Part shown: one piece after another, positions 44,556-53,539 of the stretch
Layout of the letters: every line of letters begins with the position of its first letter
How positions within the stretch are numbered: the first letter of the stretch is position 1
NCBI GenBank assembly: GCA_963664585.2
Contig: CAXXEO010000007.1
Coordinates: 1-55,443, forward strand
Source of the DNA: G963664585 sp963664585
GTDB taxonomy: Bacteria > Bacillota > Clostridia > Oscillospirales > Ruminococcaceae
Direction: 5' to 3'
Length of the DNA stretch: 55,443 nt
Notes under the pieces: model-generated
What the model was told of the DNA's origin: nothing
What the model saw: the letters and a program-made list of their open reading frames with translations, nothing else
Databases searched by the model: none
Position numbers and translations under genes: made by a program

Positions 44556-44598
44556 TTTCCTTTGTTCCTCCCGTCTCTTGCGGGAAAATAGAGGAAAA
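44556..44598. repeat. Hairpin of the second intergenic family
   Basis: TTTCCTTTGTTCCTCCCG pairs imperfectly with GCGGGAAAATAGAGGAAAA. Confidence 0.45.
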
Positions 44599-44758
44599 AT
44601 ATAGTGTCATTTAAACAAGATTGAGTATGACATGTCTTAGCTAGTACTGCCTCAGGGCAAACCAGTGTCTCAACAAATCACAGTGTATTTCGAGCATTAG
44701 CATCGCATCTCGTTTCCAATGAGGCACAAAGCCTGTCATAAAGGAAAGGAAGAAAAAA

Positions 44759-45700
44759 ATGTTATTAAAACAACTTACCGAAATGTACGACATTCTGGAT
44801 TCCAGTACCGCATGCGCTAAGAATGTGGCGGATTATCTGCGCTCGATCAAGCCGGACGCCGATATCCAATACTATGATCTGGTGGGTCCAAAGGGTGATA
44901 CGGAAATGATTCGCATCAGGATCCCCGGCACAAAGGGCAAATCATCGGGAGGAAGCGCCCCTACCATCGGACTTCTCGGGCGACTGGGCGGCTTAGGTGC
45001 AAGACCGACGATGACAGGTTTTGTGTCTGACGGTGACGGCGCTTTAATTGCGCTGACGATCGCCGCCAAGATTTTGGACATGCAAATCAAAGGCGATTAT
45101 CTTGAGGGCGACGTCGTGATCTCCACCCACGTTTGCCCCGATGCCCCAACCCAGCCTCACGAACCCGTTCCGTTCATGGGTTCTCCCGTTGAAATGAGCC
45201 AGGTCAACAAAGAGGAGGTCAGCGACGACCTGGACGCCATACTCTCTGTCGACACCACCAAGGGTAACAGGATTATCAACCACAGGGGCTTTGCTATCTC
45301 TCCTACCGTTAAAGAGGGCTATATTCTGAAGGTCTCTGATCACCTTCTCGATATTATGCAGACCACAACGGGAAAGCTTCCTCAAGTATTTGCCATCACT
45401 ACACAGGATATCACCCCTTATGGCAATGACATCTATCACCTCAACTCGATTCTCCAACCTGCCACCGCCACCAGTGTCCCCGTGGTCGGCGTGGCAATTA
45501 CCACCGAAGTGGCTGTGGCTGGATGCGCCACCGGTGCTACACATTTTGTAGATCTTGAAGATGCTGCCCGCTTTATGCTGGAGGTCGCCAAATATTACGG
45601 CAAAGGACAGTGCCAGCTTTACGATGAAAAGGAGTTCGCCCGCATCAAAAAGATGTATGGCTCGATGACCCATATTCAGACTTTGGGTAAACAGGAGTAA
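44759..45700 (+). CDS. DUF1177-family protein
   Basis: 313 residues. Family signature motifs: APTIGLLGRLGGLGARP, VISTHVCPDAPTQPHEPVPF, SVDTTKGNRIINHRGFAIS, TTQDITPYGNDIYHLNSI and VAGCATGATHFVDLEDAA. The fold and conserved His/Asp residues suggest a metal-dependent hydrolase related to M42-type peptidases, but no reaction is established. Commonly found with aroM, here 1.5 kb upstream on the same strand. AAAGGAAAGGAAG lies before the ATG. Confidence 0.88.
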   Translation: MLLKQLTEMYDILDSSTACAKNVADYLRSIKPDADIQYYDLVGPKGDTEMIRIRIPGTKGKSSGGSAPTIGLLGRLGGLGARPTMTGFVSDGDGALIALTIAAKILDMQIKGDYLEGDVVISTHVCPDAPTQPHEPVPFMGSPVEMSQVNKEEVSDDLDAILSVDTTKGNRIINHRGFAISPTVKEGYILKVSDHLLDIMQTTTGKLPQVFAITTQDITPYGNDIYHLNSILQPATATSVPVVGVAITTEVAVAGCATGATHFVDLEDAARFMLEVAKYYGKGQCQLYDEKEFARIKKMYGSMTHIQTLGKQE

Positions 45701-45715
45701 TTTATCAAAAACAAC

Positions 45716-46291
45716 ATGTTCAACCATTTGTTGATGTTCTTTCATGATGATTCTGTTCTAAAAAAAATGTTATATGATATCGGATTTGGCTCTCATGTTA
45801 TTGATGCTTGTCAAAAAGCATCAGAAACTACACTGCAAATTGATTGTCCATATAAAACATCGAAAGCGGTTCCAGCGGATCCCGTTTTATTATTTGATTT
45901 AGCGGAGGAATCAAGAAATTATTATTTGAATGCCCCTATCTTCTTAAAAAGAAATGTTTATACCAAAGAAGCTCTTTAAAATATTATAGAGCAAAGTAAT
46001 GTATTTATTGCATGGGACAATTCTATACCTATTGGGATAATGAGCTTAATTAAAAATAGGCGATGTAATATTGAAACATTGTCTGAAATGATCAGCGGGC
46101 TAATCGGAAATTTAGGTGCCTATATCAAGCCCGAATTTCGTGGAAAAGGAATCGGGAAAAGGATGTTGAGGGAAATATTTGAATATTGCATGAATGAGTC
46201 AATACCATATGTTCATCTAAATTTTGAAACAGCTAATCCTTTGGCGAACAAATTCTTGAGAAGAACCATAAATAATGGCGCAAACTCCTAA
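45716..46291 (+). pseudogene. GNAT-family acetyltransferase interrupted by an in-frame TAA
   Basis: The first part (45716-45979) ends at TAA after VYTKEAL. The same frame then continues NIIEQSNVFIAWDNSIPIGI and on to a typical acetyl-CoA site, YIKPEFRGKGIGKRMLREIF, ending at 46291. One nonsense change therefore splits a GNAT gene of about 190 codons. The C-terminus (after NFETANPLANKFL) also looks shorter than in related enzymes. It starts 15 bases after the DUF1177 gene. The substrate is unknown. Confidence 0.75.
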
Positions 46292-46344
46292 TGTGTGGTA
46301 GTAGCATATATTTTTCAATTTTCTATCATCCAACTCATACTAAT

Positions 46345-46376
46345 AAACCCCGGCCTCTTTTAGGGCCGGGGTTTCT
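46345..46376. terminator. Bidirectional terminator
   Basis: AAACCCCGGCC (46345-46355) pairs with GGCCGGGGTTT (46364-46374). It separates the convergent GNAT remnant and the first secreted paralogue. Confidence 0.9.
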
Positions 46377-46402
46377 CTCGCTATCATAAGGAGAACAATT
46401 GA

Positions 46403-47455
46403 CTATGCAGCGGCACCGGTGCTGGGATTTGCCTTGACAACAGTTGTTGTTGTACTGCTTGTAGTATTCGTATCATCTATAATGACCGCTACCACTTCTT
46501 CTTCGCTGGAGGAAGAGGAGGCTGACGAAACATTAAGCTCGATATCTGAGACCACATACTTTCCAAGGGTTCTGGTAGTGACTTTAAATGCCTCTTCATA
46601 TTCATCGTATTCTGCTTTCACTTTAGAAAGGGAGCCATCGGAGTTGACGGAATACAGATAGGTGTCAGGATCGGCAAGGATGGTTAGTTCACCTGTTTTA
46701 TTGAAGGAAGCGCCGTTCATGTTGAGAAACTCCAGGTTGGCAGCAGGGTATTTTGCGGCAATGGTAGAATTGTAATCGGTATCAGCGTACAGTAGGAGTT
46801 TGCCCTGACCCGTTACGTCAACATCAAAATAGTGTTCATCCAAGATTGAGAAGGTCTGGTCCCCCGTGACAGCACTGCCGTCGCCCAGCTCGCCGGTGCT
46901 GGAAAAGTTAAAAAGCATCGTTTCATCAGTAATGTTAAAATCATCAGCCTCATCGAAGGCAAAGCCGTTGTTAATATCAAGGGTTGCCGTAAAAGGGATG
47001 CCAACCGTGTTGGTGGTGGTTGTCTTTTTAATGGTGATCTCACCAGTGACATCATAGGCGGATGTGCTGGTAGAGTTCTTATAAGCGACGGCTAAAAAGT
47101 AGTAATAGGCAGAAGTAGTACTAGTTACATATTTCTTTTTTACGACTGAGACAGACTGAACATATTCCTTACCCATGTCCCATGTCTGCTTGATGGTGAC
47201 TCCTTTCACCATGTCGCTGTCATCAATTTCCTCCCCATCGGCGTCGTGAATTAAATAGTAAACTGTGTCACCGGGGTTTACGGTGTCGCCTTCATCAATC
47301 TTATCACTATCACCGGCGACATCAATGACGCCGTCATCGTCGAGGGTATAGCCTGTCGTTTCAATTTCATATTCGGTTGTTGTTGTTGCAAATACGGCTG
47401 ATGCCATGCCTAGGGCCAAAATCATAGCTAGGGAAAGAGATAATAATCGTTTCAT
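46403..47455 (-). CDS. Secreted NPxTGAA-tailed repeat-family protein, paralogue 1
   Basis: 350 residues, family not recognised. Signal peptide with cleavage near SAVFA-TT (about residue 23). Core blocks shared by all six paralogues: TVNPGDTVYYLI, GVTIKQTWDMGKEYVQSVSV, the ITIKKTTTTNTVG stretch, HYFDVDVTGQGKLLLYADT, NSTIAAKYPAANLEFL, FNKTGELTILADPDTYLYS, EYEEAFKVTTRTLGKYVVSD. Then an Asp/Ser/Thr-rich linker and the end KANPSTGAAA. It looks like an all-beta extracellular protein. The tail resembles a sortase NPxTG signal without its hydrophobic anchor. It has the most acidic sequence of the set (DDDG, DGEEIDDSD). AGGAGG lies before the ATG. Confidence 0.8.
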   Translation of the reverse strand: MKRLLSLSLAMILALGMASAVFATTTTEYEIETTGYTLDDDGVIDVAGDSDKIDEGDTVNPGDTVYYLIHDADGEEIDDSDMVKGVTIKQTWDMGKEYVQSVSVVKKKYVTSTTSAYYYFLAVAYKNSTSTSAYDVTGEITIKKTTTTNTVGIPFTATLDINNGFAFDEADDFNITDETMLFNFSSTGELGDGSAVTGDQTFSILDEHYFDVDVTGQGKLLLYADTDYNSTIAAKYPAANLEFLNMNGASFNKTGELTILADPDTYLYSVNSDGSLSKVKAEYDEYEEAFKVTTRTLGKYVVSDIELNVSSASSSSSEEEVVAVIIDDTNTTSSTTTTVVKANPSTGAAA

Positions 47456-47633
47456 TGTGTTCCTCCTAAATAATCTGTAATGTTTTCAGAGCCTGTTGTT
47501 TTTCTTCTTACTACTCTATTATCATTATGTTACTCTTTGTTTCTGAAAATGGAATAAATATAGGGTGAAGCTTATGAGAAAAATAGGTGAAATTTTCCTT
47601 AGTAAGTTTTATATTCCAGTATACTGCATAATA

Positions 47634-47663
47634 AAAACACCCAACCACGGTTGGGTGTTTTGC
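47634..47663 (-). terminator. Terminator of secreted paralogue 2
   Basis: AAAACACCCAACC/GGTTGGGTGTTTT stem with a two-base loop and A/T flanks. Confidence 0.85.
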
Positions 47664-47752
47664 TGTTTTAAAGTATGCTGATTTATAAGCCAATATTCAA
47701 TCTAACATTAAAAGTATATTGCAAACCGCGACATAACGGTATACATCAAACC

Positions 47753-48769
47753 TTATTGGGCGGCTCCGGTACTTGGATTTACTTTGATGGTAGAAGAACC
47801 ATAGGTGCTTGAATAAGAAGTGGATGCCGTACTACTCGATGATTGATAACTGGATGAGGATACAGACGAAGTAGAAACTGAGGAGAGCGCTACGTCTGAA
47901 ATGACATAGCTGCCTATTGTTTTGGTTGAAAAAACAAATGCACCTTGACTGCTGTCATAAGCATTTTTGATCTGAGTAAGAGTGTTCCCAGAGTTGATTA
48001 GATACAGAAAAGAACTATCTTTCGCACTGATCTTCATTTCACCCGTTCTAAAAAAGGAGATTCCGTTTGTATTCAGAAAGGTAAGATCAGCTGAAGGATA
48101 TTTTGCGGCAATCGTACTGTTATAATCGTTGTTGGCGGACATAACAAGCTTCGTCTGACCGGTCAGGTTGACGGTAAATTCATTGTCATCGCCGGGGAAC
48201 TTGATCGTATTATCGCCTGTCAGTTCATAGGTAGCGCTTGAATCAGAGCCAAAGAAAAGGTGGGGTTCTTTTACAACCTCAAGTTCTTCAGCGGGAGGAT
48301 ACTTGATCGCAATAGAAACAGCGAGATCTGCGTCGACCACGGGTGAGGACGTCCGCTTTAGTGTCACCGTACCAATTGCATCATAGGATACCGTTGTCGT
48401 ACTGCCTTTTAACTTGATTGCTAAAAAATAGATATTAGTTTGGGTTGCATCATACTTCTTTCTGACGAGAGTGACCGATTCTACCTTGTCCTTACCCTCA
48501 TCCCAAGTTTGTTTGATGGTGATGTTTTTTACGTCGTCAGAGGTTGTTATATAGCCATCCGAACCACCGCTACCATTTAAAAGCGCATAATAAACCGTTT
48601 CGCCGGGGGCGGCGCTTCCGCTTCCATTGATAGATTCAGAATCGACGACACCCTCAGTAGCTAGGTGTCCAGCCGTGTCAATATCTTCAATAGCGGTGGT
48701 CGCCAAAGCTACCGTTGACATCCCTAAGATCAGCATAAAAGTTAGTACAAAAATAAGTATTTTTTTCAC
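47753..48769 (-). CDS. Secreted NPxTGAA-tailed repeat-family protein, paralogue 2 (most diverged)
   Basis: 338 residues. Signal peptide MKKILIFVLTFMLILGMSTV. It keeps the blocks NITIKQTWDEGKDKVESVTL, LTGDNTIKF, FTVNLTGQTKLVMSANNDYN, NSTIAAKYPSADLTFLNTN, IGSYVISDVAL and the end KVNPSTGAAQ. Most diverged of the six: it lacks the EYEEAF block (here SSQGAFVFS) and ends in Q. The Ser/Tyr linker is about 35 residues. Extracellular; function unknown. Strong AGGAGG site. Confidence 0.8.
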   Translation of the reverse strand: MKKILIFVLTFMLILGMSTVALATTAIEDIDTAGHLATEGVVDSESINGSGSAAPGETVYYALLNGSGGSDGYITTSDDVKNITIKQTWDEGKDKVESVTLVRKKYDATQTNIYFLAIKLKGSTTTVSYDAIGTVTLKRTSSPVVDADLAVSIAIKYPPAEELEVVKEPHLFFGSDSSATYELTGDNTIKFPGDDNEFTVNLTGQTKLVMSANNDYNSTIAAKYPSADLTFLNTNGISFFRTGEMKISAKDSSFLYLINSGNTLTQIKNAYDSSQGAFVFSTKTIGSYVISDVALSSVSTSSVSSSSYQSSSSTASTSYSSTYGSSTIKVNPSTGAAQ

Positions 48770-48839
48770 TCTAAAATTTCCTCCTAATTATTCCATATGC
48801 TTTACAGTATTTGCCATTCTCCATTGATTTATACTTCGT

Positions 48840-48868
48840 ATTATACAACAGATGGAAATAGATAGCAA
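48840..48868 (-). promoter_or_regulatory. Promoter of secreted paralogue 2
   Basis: On the minus strand TTGCTA (48863-48868), 17 bases, TATAAT (48840-48845). Confidence 0.65.
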
Positions 48869-48935
48869 TATTATGTAATAGTCTTTGTAATTTCTCAGCA
48901 GTTTTTACAGTGCATCTATATTTTAACTAAAAATT

Positions 48936-48967
48936 CATAAGACCTGATCATTAGATCGGGTCTTATG
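48936..48967 (-). terminator. Terminator of secreted paralogue 3
   Basis: CATAAGACCTGATC/GATCGGGTCTTATG stem with one mismatch, 43 bases after the stop of paralogue 3. Confidence 0.75.
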
Positions 48968-49009
48968 ATAATAAGCATGTGATATTCGCAAAACCAATAA
49001 ATGTCCTAC

Positions 49010-50068
49010 TTATGCAGCCGCACCTGTAGGCGGATTTGTCTTTACATTTCCGGCTGGGGTACTGCCGGTAGGGGCAGCAGCGCTGGAAGAAGCAGCCGTA
49101 CTGGAAGAAGCTGCAGTACTGGAGGAAACAACCGTGCTGGAAGAGGAAGCAGCAGCCAGTTTCAACTCAATGTCTGAGATGACATACTTGCCGAGGGTTC
49201 TGGTTGTGACCTTAAAGGCCTCTTCATATTCATCGTACTCAGTCTTAGCTTTCGACAGAGTTCCGTCAGCATTCAGCAAGTACAGATAGCTGCCTTCGTC
49301 AGCCAGAATGGTCAACACACCCGTTTTATTAAAGGAATTCCCTTTAAAGTTGACGAAATCGAGATTGGCGGATGGATATGCGGTGGCAACAGTGGCATTG
49401 AATGTGAGGTCCGCATATAGCAGAAGCTTACCCTGGCCCGTCACGTCAACATCAAAGTAATGATCACCGATGATCGTGAAGGTCTGGTCGCCTGTGACAG
49501 CGGAGCCATTACCCAGCTCGCCGGTGCTGGAAAAGTCATACAGCATGGTTTCATCGGTAATGATAAAATCATCAGCCTTATCAAAGGCATAAGGGTTGTT
49601 AATTGCAAGGGTTGCGGTAAAGGGGACGCCGACTGTATTCGTAGTGGTTGTCTTTTTCAGTGTGATTTCCCCGACAACATCATAAGCGGATGTGCTGGTA
49701 CTGGTCTTGTAAGCCACCGCTACAAAGTAGTAATAGTCGGAAGTGCCGCCATTGGTATACTTTTTCTTCACGACGGAAATAGACTGGACATAATCCTTGC
49801 CCATGTCCCAAGTCTGCTTAACGGTAACGCCTTTCACCATATCGCTGTCGCTGATCTTCGCCCCGTCAACGAGAATTGCATAATACAGTGTTTGTCCGGG
49901 GTTCACGGTGTCGCCGGAATGAACAGCCTCGCTTGTCCCGATAAGGATAATTCCGTTTTCAAGATCATAGCCGGTTGAATCCACAGTATAGACCGGGGTT
50001 GCGAATGCAACGGATGCCATACTGAGCGCCATAAAGAGCGCCAGAGAAACAGCAAATAATTTTTTCAA
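49010..50068 (-). CDS. Secreted NPxTGAA-tailed repeat-family protein, paralogue 3
   Basis: 352 residues, closest to paralogue 1 (shared DMVKGVTVKQTWDMGKDYVQ, KKTTTTNTVGVPFTATLAIN, STGELGNGSAVTGDQTFTI). Signal peptide to about SVAFA. A 35-residue linker made of SSSTAASS-type repeats precedes the end VKTNPPTGAAA. The Pro in NPPTG is a change from the other members. AGGAGG before the ATG. Role unknown. Confidence 0.8.
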   Translation of the reverse strand: MKKLFAVSLALFMALSMASVAFATPVYTVDSTGYDLENGIILIGTSEAVHSGDTVNPGQTLYYAILVDGAKISDSDMVKGVTVKQTWDMGKDYVQSISVVKKKYTNGGTSDYYYFVAVAYKTSTSTSAYDVVGEITLKKTTTTNTVGVPFTATLAINNPYAFDKADDFIITDETMLYDFSSTGELGNGSAVTGDQTFTIIGDHYFDVDVTGQGKLLLYADLTFNATVATAYPSANLDFVNFKGNSFNKTGVLTILADEGSYLYLLNADGTLSKAKTEYDEYEEAFKVTTRTLGKYVISDIELKLAAASSSSTVVSSSTAASSSTAASSSAAAPTGSTPAGNVKTNPPTGAAA

Positions 50069-50177
50069 TCAAAAAACCTCCTCAATAGTATATTCATCGA
50101 TTCTCTCCCCCTTCATAAAGTGGGGGAATTAACTTAATTTATTGCCAAGCTTTGTTAGTTTTTCTTCCACTAGTATT

Positions 50178-50206
50178 ATTATAGCGTCATTGTTACAAAT
50201 TGTCAA
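50178..50206 (-). promoter_or_regulatory. Promoter of secreted paralogue 3
   Basis: On the minus strand TTGACA (50201-50206), 17 bases, TATAAT (50178-50183): a consensus sigma-A promoter, followed upstream by A/T tracts resembling an UP element. Confidence 0.85.
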
Positions 50207-50457
50207 CAATATTTGAAGCATTGTGTTATTTATTTGTAATATTATAACTCAATTTAAACAATTATATGACAATATATATCATAATTTTCTGAATAGAGTG
50301 TTATTATTTAAAAATTATTAATTTTTCTCCCATCGTTTTAAGCATTCTTTGCTTTTTCTACTAGAATGTGTTCATCGCTGCCCTTGTACTGCCCCACAGG
50401 CGTATCAATCTTTGTGATTATAATCATGACTTCTCAATATAGTAACCTTATTAGCAC

Positions 50458-50492
50458 AAAAAGACCCGACCAGGAGAGTGGTCGGGCCTTTT
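50458..50492 (-). terminator. Conserved terminator of secreted paralogue 4
   Basis: AAAAGACCCGACC...GGTCGGGCCTTTT around AGGAGAGT; the same hairpin follows paralogues 5 and 6. Confidence 0.9.
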
Positions 50493-50532
50493 ACATTAAT
50501 AGCTAACACATATTATGGAACCAATGTTCTGC

Positions 50533-51861
50533 TTAGGCAGCCGCACCGGTGCCGGGGTTGGTCTTCACTGGGGTTGTTGTGCTGGAAGTAGCAGAATCTG
50601 TTGAGGAAGCAACGGAAGAAGCAGCAACCAGTTTCAGCTCGATGTCAGAGATGACATACTTACCAAGGGTTCTGGTTGTGATCTTGAAAGCTTCTTCGTA
50701 CTCGTCGTATGTAGACTTAATGGTGGACAGGCTTCCGTCCGCATTCAGAGCGTACAGGAAGGTATCAGGGTCAGCCAGGATGGTCAGTTCACCGGTCTTA
50801 TTAAAAGAAACGCCGTTGAAGCTGACGAAATCCAGGTTGGCAGAGGGATAAGTGGCGGCTACAGTGGAGTTATACTTTTCATCGTAGTACAGCAGGAGCT
50901 TGCCTTGACCCGTGAGGTCTACGTCAAAGTAGTAGCCGGTGTCGGTGGTGATGGTCTGGTCGCCTTCAATGGCTTCTGTACCTGTGGTGACAGCATTGGC
51001 AGCAGTAGCCTTGGCCAATACTAAGGCATAAGTATTCACCTTGAGCAAGTCAGCTGTAGAGAATGCTGTTGTCGGGGGAGTGGCACCAGCGTCAGCAACG
51101 AGAGCTGCGAGGTCGGTATAAGTGCCAGCAAGGTCATATGCAGCTGTTGCAGTTGCGCCTTTGCAATAGGTATATGCAGCTTCTTGCTGTGCTCCTGTAT
51201 AAGTAGTTTGCGCAGCGCTTGCGGCATCCTTCGCATTCTGAGTCGCAATTCCGCCGCTCGAGGCGAAATTATAGAGCGCGGTGGTTTCAGATGCAATATT
51301 TAACGAATTGGCGTTTGCGAAGGAGAACGACGCGGCAATTGTCAGTGTTGCAGAGAAAGGCTCACCGGTTGTTGCGCCGGAAGAAGTGGTGGTCGTAGAC
51401 TTCGTGAGGGTGACATCACCCGCAATGTCATAAATTCCTGTGCTTGTACTGGTCTTGTAAGCAATAGCGACAAAGTAGTAATAATCGCTTATGAATTTTT
51501 TCTTGACAATCGATATGGAATCAATATAATCCTTACCCATATCCCATGTCTGTTTGATGGTGGCACCCTTGACCTGATCGGAATCCGTCAAAAGTTTACC
51601 GGTTTCATCAGTGATGACATAGAATACGGTCCATCCGGGGGTAATATTGTCGCTTGGGCCGACTTTCTTGGTAGAGACAACAACGCCGTCTGTGGCCCGA
51701 AAACCGACGCCGTCAGTGGTGGCCGAAACACCAGCAAGTACGCCATCAGTAATAACTCCTGTGAGATTTCCTCCGATGTAGTATGTGGTGGAGGCTAAAG
51801 CGACAGAGGTCATGCCCAGGGCCATAACCAGTGCCAGAGAAAGAGCAAGTAGCTTTTTCAT
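50533..51861 (-). CDS. Secreted NPxTGAA-tailed repeat-family protein, paralogue 4 (longest, Ala-rich insert)
   Basis: 442 residues from ATG 51861 behind AGGAGG; the frame extends 19 codons upstream without a site. Signal peptide MKKLLALSLALVMALGMTSV, identical in paralogues 5 and 6. Between the LYNF and EGDQTITTDTGYYFDVDLTG blocks it has about 100 extra residues, Ala/Thr-rich (AQQEAAYTYCKGATATAAYD), with the only internal Cys. It ends VKTNPGTGAAA. Probably secreted; function unknown. Confidence 0.8.
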   Translation of the reverse strand: MKKLLALSLALVMALGMTSVALASTTYYIGGNLTGVITDGVLAGVSATTDGVGFRATDGVVVSTKKVGPSDNITPGWTVFYVITDETGKLLTDSDQVKGATIKQTWDMGKDYIDSISIVKKKFISDYYYFVAIAYKTSTSTGIYDIAGDVTLTKSTTTTSSGATTGEPFSATLTIAASFSFANANSLNIASETTALYNFASSGGIATQNAKDAASAAQTTYTGAQQEAAYTYCKGATATAAYDLAGTYTDLAALVADAGATPPTTAFSTADLLKVNTYALVLAKATAANAVTTGTEAIEGDQTITTDTGYYFDVDLTGQGKLLLYYDEKYNSTVAATYPSANLDFVSFNGVSFNKTGELTILADPDTFLYALNADGSLSTIKSTYDEYEEAFKITTRTLGKYVISDIELKLVAASSVASSTDSATSSTTTPVKTNPGTGAAA

Positions 51862-51933
51862 TGATAGTATCCTCCTAAATTTTAATCGATTTCGTGAAGC
51901 GGCATACACACTCTCCATATGTCCGCTAATTTC

Positions 51934-51961
51934 ACTATAGACGACAGATATGTACTGTCAA
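51934..51961 (-). promoter_or_regulatory. Promoter of secreted paralogue 4
   Basis: On the minus strand TTGACA (51956-51961), 16 bases, TATAGT (51934-51939). Confidence 0.75.
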
Positions 51962-52162
51962 TGATTTTTAAGTAATTTGTTATTTATTTGTTATTTTACC
52001 GCTTTATTTATGACATTTTATTTTCAAATGCGCCTTATACTGTCATTATAATTTCATTTTTACGCATAATCTGCAATCTAATAGGGTCTTGCGAAAGAGT
52101 TTTAGATTGTGTCTACTGAAAACGCCCATTAGAATTAAAGGACTCTTACGCTTTTGGTCTAC

Positions 52163-52202
52163 AAAAAAGACCCGACCTGGAGAGTGGTCGGGCCTTTTTT
52201 TT
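52163..52202 (-). terminator. Conserved terminator of secreted paralogue 5
   Basis: AAAAAAGACCCGACC/GGTCGGGCCTTTTTT around TGGAGAGT. Confidence 0.9.
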
Positions 52203-52237
52203 AAGTTTTAAGACTTATGATGGAACCAGTGTTTTGC

Positions 52238-53242
52238 TTAGGCAGCAGCGCCGGTGCCGGGGTTGGTCTTAACAGGTGTCGTTGTGCTGCTGGAAGCGGT
52301 AGAGCTGGAAGCAACAGGAGCAACCAGTTTCAGCTCGGTGTCAGAGATGACATACTTGCCAAGGGTTCTGGTGGAAAGTTTGAAGGCCTCTTCGTACTCG
52401 TCATACGAAGCCTTGATTGTGGACAGGCTTCCGTCCGCGTTCATAGCGTACAGGAAGGTGCCGGGATCAGCCAGGATGGTCAGTTCGCCAATTTTGTTGA
52501 AAGAAGCGCCGTTGTAGCTGACGAAATCCAGGTTGGCGGAAGGATAGGTGGCAGCGACGGTAGAGTTGTACTTCGAATCATAGTACAGAAGCATCTTGCC
52601 CTGGGCTGTCAGGTCGACGTCGAAGTAGTTACCGTTCGCGAAGGTGAAGGACTGTTCGCCGGAAAGGCTCAGTGCGCCTGTACCGCTGGTGCCGAAATTG
52701 TAAAGCTTGGTGGATTCAGCAGCGATATCAGAGATACCTGCAGCATTCGTGAAGGAGAATGGTCCATTGATGTTAAAAGTAGCAACGAAGGCCGCACCGG
52801 TTGTTACGCCGCCGGAAGTGGAGGTTGTGGACTTCTTAATGCTGATTTCGCCGGCAAAGTCAGCAACGCTTGTGCTTGTGCTGGCCTTGAAGGTTACACA
52901 TACGAAGTAGTAGTATATGCTGTCAGAAGAAAGCTTCTTCTTAACGATGGATACAGAGTCAATAAAATCTTTGCCCATGTCCCATGTCTGCTTGATGGTA
53001 GCGCCCTTGACTTGGTCGGCGTCTGTCAGGCCGGCAGCGGAGTCATCAAGGAGCTGGTAGTATACAACTGAACCAGGGGTGACATTGGTGCCAGCAGCAA
53101 CTGTTTTTGCGACATCAACAACACCGTCAGTGGTTTTGTAGCCGGTAGGATTCACTGTATATGTAGCTTCAACTGCGAGAGCTACAGAGGTCATGCCCAG
53201 AGCCATAACCAGTGCCAGAGAAAGAGCGAGTAGCTTTTTCAT
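52238..53242 (-). CDS. Secreted NPxTGAA-tailed repeat-family protein, paralogue 5
   Basis: 334 residues, the shortest full core with no insert (GTGALSLSGEQSFTFANG in place of the Ala-rich region). Shared blocks: GATIKQTWDMGKDFIDSVSI, KKKLSSDSIYYYFVCVTFK, AATYPSANLDFVSYNGASF, ELTILADPGTFLYAMNADG. The Ser/Thr linker is only about 15 residues and ends VKTNPGTGAAA. AGGAGG before the ATG. Confidence 0.8.
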   Translation of the reverse strand: MKKLLALSLALVMALGMTSVALAVEATYTVNPTGYKTTDGVVDVAKTVAAGTNVTPGSVVYYQLLDDSAAGLTDADQVKGATIKQTWDMGKDFIDSVSIVKKKLSSDSIYYYFVCVTFKASTSTSVADFAGEISIKKSTTSTSGGVTTGAAFVATFNINGPFSFTNAAGISDIAAESTKLYNFGTSGTGALSLSGEQSFTFANGNYFDVDLTAQGKMLLYYDSKYNSTVAATYPSANLDFVSYNGASFNKIGELTILADPGTFLYAMNADGSLSTIKASYDEYEEAFKLSTRTLGKYVISDTELKLVAPVASSSTASSSTTTPVKTNPGTGAAA

Positions 53243-53315
53243 GTAATTTCCTCCTAATTTTCAATCAATCGTGTGAAGCGGTATTCTCTCCAAATATTCG
53301 CTCCAACTGCTTCTC

Positions 53316-53343
53316 ATTATAGAGGGTCTGCAGACTTTGTCAA
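53316..53343 (-). promoter_or_regulatory. Promoter of secreted paralogue 5
   Basis: On the minus strand TTGACA (53338-53343), 16 bases, TATAAT (53316-53321). Confidence 0.85.
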
Positions 53344-53539
53344 TACATTTTGATGTTAATTTGTAATTTATTCGTAATTATTTTATATATTTGATTACAC
53401 TGTCTGTTACTTACTCCACTATTTATTACATTTTACAATTATTATGTTATTAATATATGCCAATTATTACAATATAAGAAATTTTTTCTTCTATAGGTTC
53501 AATTTCCCATCATCGCTATTCCCGATAAAAAACAGTTCT

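Larger units (their letters stand above)
44196..44758. other. Intergenic region with MITE copy 13 and a hairpin
   Basis: 563 bases: terminator, MITE copy 13 (44283-44388), and a second-family hairpin (44556-44598). A 62-codon frame at 44426-44614 has no ribosome site and is not called. AAAGGAAAGGAAG precedes the DUF1177 gene. Confidence 0.5.
50069..50532. other. Intergenic region between paralogues 3 and 4
   Basis: 464 bases: leader and promoter of paralogue 3 (to 50206), an AT-rich tract, then the conserved terminator of paralogue 4 (50458-50492). No gene seen. Confidence 0.6.
51862..52237. other. Intergenic region between paralogues 4 and 5
   Basis: 376 bases: leader and promoter of paralogue 4, an AT-rich tract and the terminator of paralogue 5. 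No gene seen. Confidence 0.6.

Noticed and set aside
44426..44614. 62-codon frame on the plus strand
   Set aside because: No ribosome site, no recognisable motif, and its 3' part is a hairpin of the second intergenic family.
44759..45700. Annotation as an M42 aminopeptidase
   Set aside because: The motifs match DUF1177 and the full M42 metal-site set cannot be traced.
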